A DNA stretch of 64,000 nucleotides from assembly GCF_044904605.1 (NCBI RefSeq), contig NZ_JADIKI010000022.1, positions 372,001 to 436,000 of the forward strand, in the 5' to 3' direction. The stretch is from Dyella_B humi. Its GTDB lineage: Bacteria > Pseudomonadota > Gammaproteobacteria > Xanthomonadales > Rhodanobacteraceae. This document shows, piece after piece, positions 7,342-16,278 of this stretch; the stretch's first letter is position 1; each line of letters starts with the position of its first letter. A program made the translations under genes and the position numbers. The notes under the pieces were generated by a model. It ran no database searches and was not told the origin of the DNA. It saw only the letters and a program-made list of their open reading frames with translations.

Positions 7342-8286
7342 ATGACACAAGACATCTATGACGAACAAGCCGGCGGCCGGCGGCAATTTCTCAAGTGCAT
7401 GGCCTGGGCCGGAGCCGGCACCTTATGGTTGATGAAAGGCGGCGTGCTGCATGCGCAGCCGCTGGGCGGCGACACGGGCGCGATCAAGGACGCCACCTTC
7501 AGCTTCGTGCAGATAAGCGATTCGCACATCGGCTTTCACAAGGCGCCCAATATGGACGTGGCCGGTTCGCTGCGCCACGCCTTGGCGAAGATCAACACGG
7601 AGGCCGCACGTCCGGCTTTCCTGCTGCATACCGGCGATCTCACGCATCTGTCCAAGCCGGAGGAGTTCGACACGCTGTCCGGATTGATGCAAGAGGCGCG
7701 CGTCGGCCGTAGATTCTACGTACCGGGCGAACACGATGTGATCGGCGATAACGGCGCCGAATTCTTCCGCCGTTTTGGCGAGAAGCAGCATGAAGGCGGC
7801 TGGTACAGCTTCGACCAACAAGGCGTGCACTTCGTGGGGCTGATCAATGTGCTCAACCTCAAGGCGGGCGGCCTGGGTTCGCTGGGTACGGATCAATTGG
7901 CCTGGCTGAAGAACGATCTGGCCGGCCTGTCCGCCGAAACACCTGTCGTGGTGTTTGCGCACATGCCGTTGTGGTCGCTGTATCCGCAATGGGGCTGGGG
8001 TACTGATGACAGCGCCGAAGCGATGACTTATCTGCGCCGGTTCGGCTCGGTCACCGTGTTGAACGGGCACATCCATCAGGTTCAACAGAAAGTGGAAGGC
8101 AACATCACGTTCTATACCGCGCGTTCCACGGCTTATCCGCAACCTGCGCCGGGCGATGGTCCTGGCCCGGGCCCGCTTCAAAGCGTGAAGGCCGAAGAGC
8201 TGCATCGCTATCTGGGTATTCGCGATGTGCGCCATGTGCGGGGCAGCGGCACGCTTGCCGTGACCGACGAGGTATTGCCGGCATGA
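7342..8286 (+). CDS. Tat-exported calcineurin-like metallophosphoesterase
   Basis: A 314-residue predicted periplasmic phosphoesterase. The start at 7342 gives a twin-arginine signal (GGRRQFLKCMAWAGAG at 11-26); upstream in-frame starts would bury it. The metal-binding motifs are in order: D60-S-H62, G98-D99, GEHD at 129-132 (Glu where the family usually has Asn), H207 (FAHMPLW) and GHIH at 242-245. Tat export implies folding with bound metals in the cytoplasm. It overlaps the cupredoxin gene by 4 bp (ATGA) and is read from a candidate ECF promoter ending about 45 bp upstream. The substrate is unknown. Confidence 0.9.
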   Translation: MTQDIYDEQAGGRRQFLKCMAWAGAGTLWLMKGGVLHAQPLGGDTGAIKDATFSFVQISDSHIGFHKAPNMDVAGSLRHALAKINTEAARPAFLLHTGDLTHLSKPEEFDTLSGLMQEARVGRRFYVPGEHDVIGDNGAEFFRRFGEKQHEGGWYSFDQQGVHFVGLINVLNLKAGGLGSLGTDQLAWLKNDLAGLSAETPVVVFAHMPLWSLYPQWGWGTDDSAEAMTYLRRFGSVTVLNGHIHQVQQKVEGNITFYTARSTAYPQPAPGDGPGPGPLQSVKAEELHRYLGIRDVRHVRGSGTLAVTDEVLPA

Positions 8287-8642
8287 ATCTGTCATCGATA
8301 TTCCGCGCAGGTTGCGCGTCGATCTTGATGGTTGCGCTGTGCGGTGCCGCGGTTTCGTGCAGAGCCGCGGACGTTGCGCCGGCCAAGGGTAAGAATTACC
8401 AAGTGGCGATCCAGAACTTCGCCTTTGCGCCGAAAACCATCACCGTGCCAGTCGGTGCGCGCGTGGTCTGGACCAATCGTGACGAAGAGCCGCACGTGAT
8501 CACCAGCGCCGGTTCGCTATTCGCCTCATCCAAGGCACTGGATACTAGCGACAGCTACGGCGTGACGTTTTCCAAGCCCGGCACTTACGCCTACTACTGC
8601 TCGATCCATCCCATGATGGTCGGCACGATCATTGTGCAGTGA
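8283..8642 (+). CDS. Secreted cupredoxin (plastocyanin/amicyanin-like)
   Basis: A 119-residue type-1 copper protein. A signal peptide covers about 1-28. The mature part is one cupredoxin domain with ligands H71 (EEPHVIT), C106, H109 and M112 (CSIHPMM), the compact CxxHxxM loop of amicyanin-like proteins. It probably carries electrons or binds copper in the periplasm. It is translationally coupled to the Tat-exported phosphoesterase (4-bp overlap) and lies in the presumed ECF regulon. Its 3' end overlaps the convergent dioxygenase gene by 14 bp. Confidence 0.9.
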   Translation: MNLSSIFRAGCASILMVALCGAAVSCRAADVAPAKGKNYQVAIQNFAFAPKTITVPVGARVVWTNRDEEPHVITSAGSLFASSKALDTSDSYGVTFSKPGTYAYYCSIHPMMVGTIIVQ

Positions 8643-9438
8643 CGGCAGTTGGCGCGCTGTCGAAGCGGTAGATGTCCATGGCGATGAAGCCGAGGTCGAC
8701 GCCGGCGTCGATGCGCCGTCCGTCGACATGCTCGCCAGCGGCGCCGAGCGCTACATACAGCGGCAGCAGATGTTCGTCGGTGGGATGCGCGCGTTCGGCG
8801 AACGGTGCCTGGCGGCGGTAATCGAGCAGCGCATCCACGTCACTGCTTTTGATCTTCTGTTCGATCCAGCCAATGAACGGACGCACGTAAGGTGCTTCGT
8901 TGTCGTCGCTATAGCCGGCGCGGAAATCGTGCAGATTGTGCGTGATGCTACCCGAGCCGATCACCATGACACCCTGCTCACGCAGCGGTGCCAGCGCGCG
9001 GCCCACCGCGTACTGGTGAGCCGGCCCCAGGTGCGGCTGGATCGACAGCGGCACCACCGGAATATCAGCGTTCGGATAAAGCAGGCGCAGCGGCACCCAG
9101 GCGCCGTGGTCGAGCCCTTGCTGCATATCGAGCGTGGCCCCGAGTCCAGCCTGGTTGAGTCGCTGCGTGACTTCCACCGCAAGTTCCGGTGCGCCTGGCG
9201 CCGGATATTGGATGTCGAACAGTTCGCGCGGAAAACCGTAGAAATCATGGATGGTTTCCGGCCGCGCTGCGCCACCCACGCTTGGCTGGTGCGCAAGCCA
9301 ATGCGCAGTGGCGATCACGATGGCTTTCGGACGCAGCAGTTCGGCGGCGATCTCGGCCAGCCGTTCGCCGACCTGTCCGGGGTGCAGGGCGGTCATCGGC
9401 GAGCCGTGGGAGATGTAGAGGCTGGGGAAGGTGTTCAT
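8629..9438 (-). CDS. DODA-type (class III) extradiol ring-cleavage dioxygenase, YgiD-like
   Basis: A 269-residue cytosolic enzyme of the LigB/DODA superfamily. The start at 9438 gives MNTFPSLYISHGSP, where H11 is a conserved metal ligand; an earlier in-frame start adds 23 residues that do not fit the family. Other motifs are ATAHW, GLDHGAWVPL and the GSITHNL block with further histidines. E. coli YgiD and plant DODA cleave L-DOPA at the 4,5-position; the natural substrate here is unknown. It stands alone, with no aromatic catabolism genes beside it. Confidence 0.88.
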   Translation of the reverse strand: MNTFPSLYISHGSPMTALHPGQVGERLAEIAAELLRPKAIVIATAHWLAHQPSVGGAARPETIHDFYGFPRELFDIQYPAPGAPELAVEVTQRLNQAGLGATLDMQQGLDHGAWVPLRLLYPNADIPVVPLSIQPHLGPAHQYAVGRALAPLREQGVMVIGSGSITHNLHDFRAGYSDDNEAPYVRPFIGWIEQKIKSSDVDALLDYRRQAPFAERAHPTDEHLLPLYVALGAAGEHVDGRRIDAGVDLGFIAMDIYRFDSAPTAVTAQ

Positions 9439-9547
9439 GGCGGTATAAGTATGGCCGGATGAACGGGTTTGCAGCGGTGAGTGGCAGGGAACGGACTGTT
9501 GCGTCAAGTGGAACGATGTTTGGGTGTGGCAAGCAGTCTTGCAGAAT

Positions 9548-9668
9548 CGTCATTCCGGCGAAGGCCGGAATCCAGTACAAACATGCTGTGCGAAGCACTC
9601 AACCTAAAAAGTTTTGTGTGCTTCGCACGACGTATTGAGACTGGATTCCGGCCTTCGCCGGAATGACG
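9548..9668. repeat. REPIN-like paired inverted repeat
   Basis: A 121-bp intergenic element. The outer arms CGTCATTCCGGCGAAGGCCG (from 9548) and the reverse complement ending at 9668 each carry their own CCGGCGAAGGCCGG palindrome. Nested inside are GTGCGAAGCAC (9588-9598) and its reverse complement GTGCTTCGCAC (9618-9628). The whole folds as a branched hairpin, like two REP units in opposite orientation. A single diverged arm lies at 21519-21546. Confidence 0.8.
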
Positions 9669-9699
9669 AATTGGCAAGATTGAGCTAACGAAGAGAGCG

Positions 9700-11553
9700 T
9701 TATTTACGACGCATAGGCTTATCGCCACCGCGCCCGTGCTTCGCCGGTTTGCCTGAGTGCCCGCGTGCGTGCGCCGGCTTGAATCCACCAGGTTTGCGCG
9801 GCGGACGCGCGCCGGCTTCCTCTTCCTTGCCATCCCATTCGCAGATTTGCAACTGCTGCTGGTTCACCCACACTTTCTTCAAGTGCTCGAAAACTTCCTT
9901 CGGCATGCCGTCGGGCAAATCGACCAGGCTGTAATCGCCGCGGATGCTCAGGCGGCCGATGTACTGGCTCTCAAGGCCGGCTTCGTTAGCGATAGCTCCG
10001 ACGATGTTGCCGGGTTTCACGCCGTGTTCGTGGCCGACTTCGATGCGATAGGTGCGCTTACCTGCTTCGGTCGCATGCGGGCGAAGTTGGCGCGGGGCGA
10101 AGTCGCGCGGGCTGTCCTCGCGGTGACGCGGTTCGCGTGGTGCGCGGCGCGTGTCGCCATCGTGTTCACGCGCGGGACGCGGCTCGCGTTCCTGCGTACG
10201 TTCGCGCTTGGCCGGCGCTTCCAGCAACAGCGGGCGATCGCCTTGCGCGATGCGCGCCAAGGCGGCAGCGATTTCGATGGCCGGTATGTCGTGTTCCTGT
10301 TCGTACTGTTCGATCAGCTGCTGAAACTGTTCCAGACTGCCCATAGCCAACGTGTCGCTGATGCTTTGCTTGAAGCGTGCGATGCGGCGATCGTTCACTG
10401 CTTCGACCGTGGGCAGTTTCATTTCCTCGATCGGCTGGCGTGTGGCGCGTTCGATCGCGCGCAGCATGCCTTTCTCACGCGGTGTCACGAACAGGATCGC
10501 CTCGCCGCTACGACCTGCACGGCCGGTGCGGCCGATGCGGTGTACGTAGCTTTCGGTGTCGTACGGAATGTCGTAATTCAACACGTGGCTGATGCGTTCC
10601 ACGTCCAGGCCGCGCGCGGCGACGTCGGTGGCGACGAGAATGTCGAGCTTGCCTTCCTTCAACTGCTGGATCACGCGTTCGCGCTGCGGCTGCGCGATAT
10701 CGCCGTTGATGGCGGCGGCGGCCAGGCCGCGCGCCTGCAGTTTTTCTGCCAATTCCTCGGTAGCCTGCTTGGTGCGCGCGAAGATAATCATCGCATCGAA
10801 CGGTTCGGCTTCGAGGATGCGCGTCATCGCATCCAGCTTGTGCATGCCGCTCACCCACCAGTAGCGCTGGCGAATGTTGGCGGCGGTAGTGGTAGCAGCC
10901 TTGATGGTGACTTCAGCCGGATTTTTCAGATGCCGCTGGGCGATCTTGCGGATTGGCGCTGGCATGGTGGCGGAGAACAGCGCAACCTGGCGTTCCGGCG
11001 GCGTGGCTTCAAGCACCTTCTCCACATCGTCGATGAAGCCCATGCGCAGCATTTCATCCGCTTCGTCGAGCACGATGAAGCGCAGTTCGGAAAGATCGAG
11101 CGTCTTGCGATCGAGATGATCGATCACGCGCCCCGGCGTACCGACCACCACGTGCACACCGCGCCGCAAGGCATGCAACTGCGGGCCGTAGCTCTGGCCG
11201 CCGTAGATCGGTAGCACCTGGAAGCCCGGCATGTGCGCGGCATAGCGCTGGAACGCCTCGGCCACCTGAATTGCCAGCTCGCGCGTGGGTGCCAACACCA
11301 GCGCCTGCGGCTTGCCGGGGCGTGTCTCGATGCGCGAAAGAATCGGCAGTGCGAACGCCGCAGTCTTGCCGGTGCCGGTCTGCGCCTGGCCCAGTACGTC
11401 GCGGCCTTCGAGCAGGGACGGGATGGTGGCGGCCTGGATCGGCGACGGCGATTCATAACCCACGTCGGCCAATGCGCGCAGCACCTCCGGCGTGAGCGCA
11501 AGCGCAGAGAAGCCAGCGGCGGCCGGAGCAGAGTCGGAAGACGGGGACGACAT
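9700..11553 (-). CDS. deaD: ATP-dependent DEAD-box RNA helicase, DeaD/CsdA type
   Basis: A 617-residue RNA helicase. The start at 11553 has GAGG 7 bp upstream; another ATG 7 codons earlier has no such site. Motifs in order: Q motif (Q40), AQTGTGKT at 57-64, PTREL, DEAD at 163-166, SAT at 194-196, and HRIGRTGRAG in the second RecA domain. A long charged region about 430-500 follows, then a DbpA-type RNA-binding domain (TYRIEVGHEHGVKPGNIVGA and onwards) and a basic Arg/Lys/Gly tail. This layout matches DeaD/CsdA, which acts in ribosome assembly and cold-shock RNA remodelling. It is monocistronic here. Confidence 0.92.
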   Translation of the reverse strand: MSSPSSDSAPAAAGFSALALTPEVLRALADVGYESPSPIQAATIPSLLEGRDVLGQAQTGTGKTAAFALPILSRIETRPGKPQALVLAPTRELAIQVAEAFQRYAAHMPGFQVLPIYGGQSYGPQLHALRRGVHVVVGTPGRVIDHLDRKTLDLSELRFIVLDEADEMLRMGFIDDVEKVLEATPPERQVALFSATMPAPIRKIAQRHLKNPAEVTIKAATTTAANIRQRYWWVSGMHKLDAMTRILEAEPFDAMIIFARTKQATEELAEKLQARGLAAAAINGDIAQPQRERVIQQLKEGKLDILVATDVAARGLDVERISHVLNYDIPYDTESYVHRIGRTGRAGRSGEAILFVTPREKGMLRAIERATRQPIEEMKLPTVEAVNDRRIARFKQSISDTLAMGSLEQFQQLIEQYEQEHDIPAIEIAAALARIAQGDRPLLLEAPAKRERTQEREPRPAREHDGDTRRAPREPRHREDSPRDFAPRQLRPHATEAGKRTYRIEVGHEHGVKPGNIVGAIANEAGLESQYIGRLSIRGDYSLVDLPDGMPKEVFEHLKKVWVNQQQLQICEWDGKEEEAGARPPRKPGGFKPAHARGHSGKPAKHGRGGDKPMRRK

Positions 11554-11657
11554 GGGGAAACCTCGACGAGGCATGCACGGGGCATGCGGGAGAAAGGTGA
11601 CTATTGTAACAGCCCATGGCCGACATACTCTTGGATTGCACAGCCATGGGAGCCGTC

Positions 11658-12407
11658 ATGAAGAACCGCCTGCAAGATCGCATCGCGCTTGTTACGGGTG
11701 CGTCCTCGGGGATCGGCGAAGCGACCGCACTGGCCCTCGCCGAGCAGGGCGCCAAGGTGGCGATTGCCGCACGACGCAGGGATCGGCTGGAGCAGCTTGC
11801 CGCCACGCTCGCCGGGCTGGGCGCGGAGCCGCAGGTGCTGGTGGCTGATCTTGCGTCGGAAGTGGAGGCCCAGCGCATCGTCAAGGAAACGGAGGCGCAT
11901 TACGGACACCTGGACATCCTCATCAACAACGCCGGTGTGATGTACCTGGAACCGGTGGCCGAAGCGGATCTTGGCCGTTGGCGTCGCATGCTGGAGTTGA
12001 ACGTACTCAGCCTGATCGCCTCCACCCAGGCTGCGCTGGCCGGCATGCGCGCGCGGCGTGACGGGCACATCGTGAACGTCTCGTCGGTAGCGGGGCGCGT
12101 CGCCAATCCCAACGCGGCGGCGTATGCGGCGACCAAGTTCGGCGTAGTGGGCTTTTCCGAATCGCTGCGGCGCGAGGTGTACAAGGACAATATCCGCGTC
12201 AGCGTGATCGAGCCGGGCATGGTGGATACCGAATTGCGCGAACACATCGGTCATGAAGCCAGTCGCCGTGCGGTCAATGCACGCGCCGGCGAAATGCGCC
12301 AGCTGCAAGCGGAGGACATCGCCGACACCATTCTGTTCTGCGTAACGCGTCCAGACTACGTGTGCATCAACGAAGTGTTGATGCGCCCGACGGATCAAGA
12401 GCGTTGA
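11658..12407 (+). CDS. Short-chain dehydrogenase/reductase, YdfG-like
   Basis: A 249-residue classical SDR. The start at 11658 (MKNRLQDRIALVTG) has GGGAG just upstream; a longer frame exists but places the nucleotide-binding motif too far in. Visible motifs are TGASSGIG at 13-20, NNAG at 90-93, catalytic S142/S143, Y156 and K160 (YAATK). An Arg/Arg pair after the second strand (AARRRDR) suggests NADP(H) preference. It resembles serine/3-hydroxy-acid dehydrogenases of the YdfG group; the substrate is not determinable. The acetyltransferase gene starts 4 bp after its stop. Confidence 0.88.
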   Translation: MKNRLQDRIALVTGASSGIGEATALALAEQGAKVAIAARRRDRLEQLAATLAGLGAEPQVLVADLASEVEAQRIVKETEAHYGHLDILINNAGVMYLEPVAEADLGRWRRMLELNVLSLIASTQAALAGMRARRDGHIVNVSSVAGRVANPNAAAYAATKFGVVGFSESLRREVYKDNIRVSVIEPGMVDTELREHIGHEASRRAVNARAGEMRQLQAEDIADTILFCVTRPDYVCINEVLMRPTDQER

Positions 12408-12411
12408 ACAC

Positions 12412-12966
12412 GTGATTGCATTGCCGTATTTGCAAACAGCGCGCGCACGCATCCGTCTGGCGGAAGAGTCGGATGCGCCGAAGCTGCTTCGCTATCGCCT
12501 GGAGAACCGCGAGCATTTGGCATCTTGGGAGCCGCTGCGCGAATCGGCGTACTACACGCTGGAGCATTGCCTGAAGACCATCGTCGACAGTCGTGACAAC
12601 GCACTGCAGGATCGCGGTTATTCCCTGATGGCTTTCGATCCGACCGAGCAGACGATGTTGGCCACCTGCACCTTCGCCAATATCGTGCGCGGTGCCTTTC
12701 AGGCGTGTCATTTGGGATATGGAATCGCTGCGCGCATGCAAGGGCAGGGGCTGATGCGTGAAGTGTTGGAAGCAGGTATCGCCTGGGCGTTCGGCGAACT
12801 GCACTTGCATCGGATCATGGCCAATTATCTGCCACGTAACGAGCGTAGTGCGCGGTTATTGGCGTCGCTCGGTTTTGAGCGAGAAGGCTATGCGAAGCGG
12901 TATTTGCAGATTGCTGGAACGTGGGAGGACCACATACTCACGGCGCTAATCTGTCCGGAGGGGTGA
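12412..12966 (+). CDS. GNAT acetyltransferase, RimJ/RimL-like
   Basis: A 184-residue GNAT-family N-acetyltransferase starting at GTG, 4 bp after the SDR stop. The acetyl-CoA loop is IAARMQGQGLMREVLEAGI (Q/R-x-x-G-x-G/A form), and the C-terminal HLHRIMANYLPRNERSARLLASLGFEREG block is typical of RimJ-type protein N-alpha-acetyltransferases. Family members modify ribosomal protein N-termini or small molecules; the target here is not evident. A CCCTCTC hairpin lies between it and the convergent rhlE gene. Confidence 0.85.
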   Translation: MIALPYLQTARARIRLAEESDAPKLLRYRLENREHLASWEPLRESAYYTLEHCLKTIVDSRDNALQDRGYSLMAFDPTEQTMLATCTFANIVRGAFQACHLGYGIAARMQGQGLMREVLEAGIAWAFGELHLHRIMANYLPRNERSARLLASLGFEREGYAKRYLQIAGTWEDHILTALICPEG

Positions 12967-12982
12967 ATCTTGCGAGGTTCAG

Positions 12983-13009
12983 CTCCCTCTCCCCGGTGGA
13001 GAGAGGGAG
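12983..13009. terminator. CCCTCTC-type hairpin between convergent genes
   Basis: Inverted repeat CTCCCTCTC (12983-12991) and GAGAGGGAG (13001-13009) with a 9-nt loop, placed between two convergent genes. It is a plausible bidirectional terminator but has no clear U-tract on either strand. Confidence 0.4.
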
Positions 13010-13018
13010 TGTGATGCG

Positions 13019-14347
13019 TTAGGCCTTCGCTGCCGGCTTGCGTCCGCGCGAACGATTGCGCTTGCGATTGCCCATCGCATGCTCGCCGCCGCCATTGCCC
13101 TGATGCGCGTGTCCATGCGGACGATGCGCGCTGCCACCCTGTCGTTGCGAACGCTGCTGCGGCTGGCGCTGTCCCTGCTTCGGGCGTGGGGCGCGGTCAT
13201 CCAGGCGCAGCGGTGCGGATAGCTCGAAGCCGGGCACTTCTTCAATCGCAATGTCTTGTTTTAGCAGCTTGCGGATGTCGCGCAGCAGGCCGGATTCGTC
13301 ATGGCTGACCAGCGACAACGCCATACCATTGGAACCGGCGCGACCGGTACGGCCGATGCGGTGCACGTAATCTTCCGCCACCATCGGCAGATCGAAGTTG
13401 ATCACGATTGGCAATTGGTCGATGTCGATACCACGCGCGGCGATATCCGTGGCCACCAGTACGGTGACGCGGCCGCTCTTGAAATCCGCCAGCGCACGCG
13501 TGCGTGCGTTCTGGCTCTTGTTGCCGTGGATGGCCGCTGCGCGCAGACCACACTGTTCCAGGTGATGCACCAGCTTGTCCGCGCCATGCTTGGTGCGGGT
13601 GAACACCAGCGTCTGGCGGCGGCTGTCCTGGCTGAGCACGTGCAGCAGCAGGTCCCGCTTGCGTGATGCATCGACCGGATGCACCTGATGGCTCACCGTG
13701 GTTGCCACGCTGTTGGCCGGCGTCACCGACACTTCGCGCGGCGAATGCATGAACTGCATCGCCAGCGATTTGATTTCGGGCGCAAAGGTGGCCGAGAACA
13801 GCAGTGTCTGGCGCTGCTTCGGCAGCGCGCTGATGATGCGCTTGAGCGAGGGGAGGAAGCCCATGTCGAGCATGCGGTCGGCTTCATCCAGTACCAACAC
13901 TTCGACGCCGGAGAGATCGATCGTGCGCTGCTGCATGTGATCGACCAATCGGCCCGGCGTGGCGATGATGATGTCTGCGCCGCGGCGCAGAGCCTGTATC
14001 TGCGGGCCCATGCTGACACCGCCGAAGATCGTGGCGCTGCTGACTTTCAGATATTTTCCGTAGTCGCGAATGTTGCCGTGAATTTGCGCAGCCAATTCGC
14101 GCGTCGGCGTGAGCACCAAGGCACGCGGGCGACGCGTGCCCGAGGGGGCGGTGGAAGACATACGCTGCAGCAACGGCAGCGAGAACGCGGCGGTTTTGCC
14201 GGTGCCGGTTTGCGCTGCGGCCAGCAGATCGTGGCCCTCCAGCACAACGGGAATGGCGCCAGCCTGGACCGGGGTGGGTTTTGTATAGCCTTGGTCGGCA
14301 AGCGCGCGCAACAACGCAGGGGCTAAGCCCAGCGATTCGAAAGACAT
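13019..14347 (-). CDS. rhlE: ATP-dependent DEAD-box RNA helicase, RhlE type
   Basis: A 442-residue RNA helicase. The start at 14347 (MSFESLGLAPALLRAL) has AGGAG 6-10 bp upstream and matches RhlE N-termini. Motifs seen: Q motif in PTPVQAGAIP, AQTGTGKT, PTREL, DEAD (VLDEADRMLDMGF), SAT and HRIGRTGRAG. The DEADRMLDMGF form and the short basic His/Gln/Arg-rich tail (from about 390) fit the RhlE subgroup, which acts in ribosome assembly and RNA decay. It lacks the DbpA-type domain of the helicase encoded at 9700-11553. Confidence 0.9.
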   Translation of the reverse strand: MSFESLGLAPALLRALADQGYTKPTPVQAGAIPVVLEGHDLLAAAQTGTGKTAAFSLPLLQRMSSTAPSGTRRPRALVLTPTRELAAQIHGNIRDYGKYLKVSSATIFGGVSMGPQIQALRRGADIIIATPGRLVDHMQQRTIDLSGVEVLVLDEADRMLDMGFLPSLKRIISALPKQRQTLLFSATFAPEIKSLAMQFMHSPREVSVTPANSVATTVSHQVHPVDASRKRDLLLHVLSQDSRRQTLVFTRTKHGADKLVHHLEQCGLRAAAIHGNKSQNARTRALADFKSGRVTVLVATDIAARGIDIDQLPIVINFDLPMVAEDYVHRIGRTGRAGSNGMALSLVSHDESGLLRDIRKLLKQDIAIEEVPGFELSAPLRLDDRAPRPKQGQRQPQQRSQRQGGSAHRPHGHAHQGNGGGEHAMGNRKRNRSRGRKPAAKA

Positions 14348-14528
14348 GAAATGCTCCTGTGCAACCCGGAGCTTTCGTGCAGAACCGCGTTGCCGTGATA
14401 TATCGATGAGGGATGGATGCGCGGCCAGTAAAGCTGCGATCCGTTTGCCAGTATACACGAATGACGCCCAGGCCGTTCGTATCGCCGCTGCATCGTGTTA
14501 GCCTCGCGCCGTCTTTCGGGAGCCTTGC

Positions 14529-15749
14529 ATGTCCGTCCTGTCAGCCCTCCGCGAGTTGAATCACGAGCAGCGGCACACTGTGCTGGCGAGCTTTCTCGGT
14601 TGGACGCTCGATGCGTTCGACTATTTCCTCTACACCTTCGTGATTGTCGGCATTGCGAACGAATTCCATGCCGATCGCACGGAGGTGACGCTGGGCGTGT
14701 TCCTCACGCTGGCGGCACGTCCGGTAGGCGCCTTGCTGTTCGGTCGCCTGGCCGATCGCTTCGGGCGGCGACCGGTGCTGATGATCGACGTGATGCTGTT
14801 TTCGCTGTTCGAACTGGCGACGGCGTTTTCCACCACGATGACGATGTTGCTGGCGCTGCGCTTCCTGTTCGGCGTGGCGATGGGCGGCGAATGGGGCATC
14901 GGCGCGTCGCTGGCGATGGAGTCGATCCCGCCGAAATCGCGCGGGCTAGTGTCGGGCTTGCTGCAAAGCGGCTATCCCTGCGGCTTTTTCCTCGGCGCGC
15001 TGGCGAACTGGCTGTTGATCGATCACATCGGCTGGCGCGGTCTATTTATCGTGGGCACTGTGCCGGCGCTGCTGGTGCTGTACATCCGTCGCAATGTGCC
15101 CGAATCGCCCGCATGGGAAGCGAGCCAGGCCGTGCACGGCAAGCTCAGTCTGGGCGAAGCGATGCGCGGGCACTGGAAACTGGCGATCTACCTGATGTGC
15201 TTGATGGCCGCATTCAACATGTTCAGCCACGGCTCGCAGGATATGTATCACACCTTCGAGGAAGTGAATCTGCATCTGCCCACTGGCTCAAGCGCGGCGT
15301 TTGTGCTTGTGGCGATGCTCAATCTCGGCGCGCTGGTGGGTGGCATCTGCTTTGGCGCGTGGTCGGAGAAGATCGGCCGCCGCCGCGCGATGATTATTGC
15401 CGCCTTGCTTGCGATTCCGGTGATTCCGCTGTGGACGTATGGCGGCTCGCTGTGGCTGCTGGGTATCGGCGCGTTCCTGATCCAGGTAATGGTGCAAGGA
15501 GCCTGGGGCGTGGTGCCGACGCACCTCAACGAACTGTCGCCGGATACCGTGCGTGGCACCTTGCCCGGGTTCGCTTATCAGATGGGCAACTTGATCGCCG
15601 CCGGCACAGCCACGGCACAATCCTGGCTGGCGGCGCAAGGCGCGGGATTGCCGCTGGTGATGTCCTTGTGGATTGCCGGAGTGGCGCTGCTGCTGGCGCT
15701 ACTGGTCTGGCTAGGCCCCGAGGCGCGCGGCGTGCGCTTTGGTAGCTGA
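14529..15749 (+). CDS. MFS transporter (sugar-acid/carboxylate-type, 12 TM)
   Basis: A 406-residue major facilitator with 12 predicted membrane helices. The loop 2-3 signature GRLADRFGRRPVL and its half-repeat in the second domain (FGAWSEKIGRRRAMI) are clear, as is the helix 4-5 stretch GGEWGIGASLAMESIPPKSRG, typical of the sialate/aromatic-acid/lactate (NanT, Jen1-like) branch. GWTLDAFDYFLYTF in helix 1 supports the same branch. The substrate is probably an organic anion, but no catabolic neighbour narrows it. A GGGAG site precedes the ATG. Confidence 0.85.
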   Translation: MSVLSALRELNHEQRHTVLASFLGWTLDAFDYFLYTFVIVGIANEFHADRTEVTLGVFLTLAARPVGALLFGRLADRFGRRPVLMIDVMLFSLFELATAFSTTMTMLLALRFLFGVAMGGEWGIGASLAMESIPPKSRGLVSGLLQSGYPCGFFLGALANWLLIDHIGWRGLFIVGTVPALLVLYIRRNVPESPAWEASQAVHGKLSLGEAMRGHWKLAIYLMCLMAAFNMFSHGSQDMYHTFEEVNLHLPTGSSAAFVLVAMLNLGALVGGICFGAWSEKIGRRRAMIIAALLAIPVIPLWTYGGSLWLLGIGAFLIQVMVQGAWGVVPTHLNELSPDTVRGTLPGFAYQMGNLIAAGTATAQSWLAAQGAGLPLVMSLWIAGVALLLALLVWLGPEARGVRFGS

Positions 15750-15784
15750 TAGAATCCCCCTCTTTGGCTGACGAGAAACAGGCA

Positions 15785-16270
15785 ATGAAGGCTGGCAAGG
15801 ACAAGGTCATCGCGTTCCACTACACGCTTACCGTGGACGGCGAGAAGGTTGAAAGCTCGCACGAGGGTGGTGAGCCGTTGTGGATCCTGCTTGGCCATGG
15901 CCAGCTCATTCCGGGCCTGGAAAAGGCGCTGGAAGACCACGGCGCCGGCGACACGCTGCAGGTGGAAATTCCTGCGGTCGAAGGCTACGGCGAGCGCCAG
16001 GACGGGCAGATCCAGCGCGTACCGAAGAAGTACTTCCAGCAGGGCAATCGTCTGAAGCCCGGCATGGTGACGGTGCTGTCGCTCAAGCAAGGCGGCCAGC
16101 GCGCGGTGACGGTGCACAAGGTGGGCATGTCCACGGTCGACGTGGACCTCAATCATCCGATGGCCGGCAAGACGCTGAACTTCGACGTCGCGATCCAGGA
16201 AGTGCGCGAGGCGACGGAAGAGGAAATTCAGCACGGGCACGCGCATCCGCCGGGTGCCGAAGCGCACTGA
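15785..16270 (+). CDS. slyD: FKBP-type peptidyl-prolyl isomerase, SlyD-like
   Basis: A 161-residue two-domain FKBP of the SlyD group. The start at 15785 (MKAGKDKVIAFHYTL) matches SlyD N-termini; a TTG 7 codons upstream is an alternative. The FKBP core is split by the insert-in-flap chaperone domain (about 70-125), with VDLNHPMAGKTLNFDV closing the fold. SlyD acts as proline isomerase and as nickel chaperone. The His-rich metal tail is much reduced here (HGHAHPPGAEAH), so high-capacity metal binding is doubtful. TAGAAT at 15750-15755 could be its -10 element. Confidence 0.9.
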   Translation: MKAGKDKVIAFHYTLTVDGEKVESSHEGGEPLWILLGHGQLIPGLEKALEDHGAGDTLQVEIPAVEGYGERQDGQIQRVPKKYFQQGNRLKPGMVTVLSLKQGGQRAVTVHKVGMSTVDVDLNHPMAGKTLNFDVAIQEVREATEEEIQHGHAHPPGAEAH

Positions 16271-16278
16271 ATTGAAAG

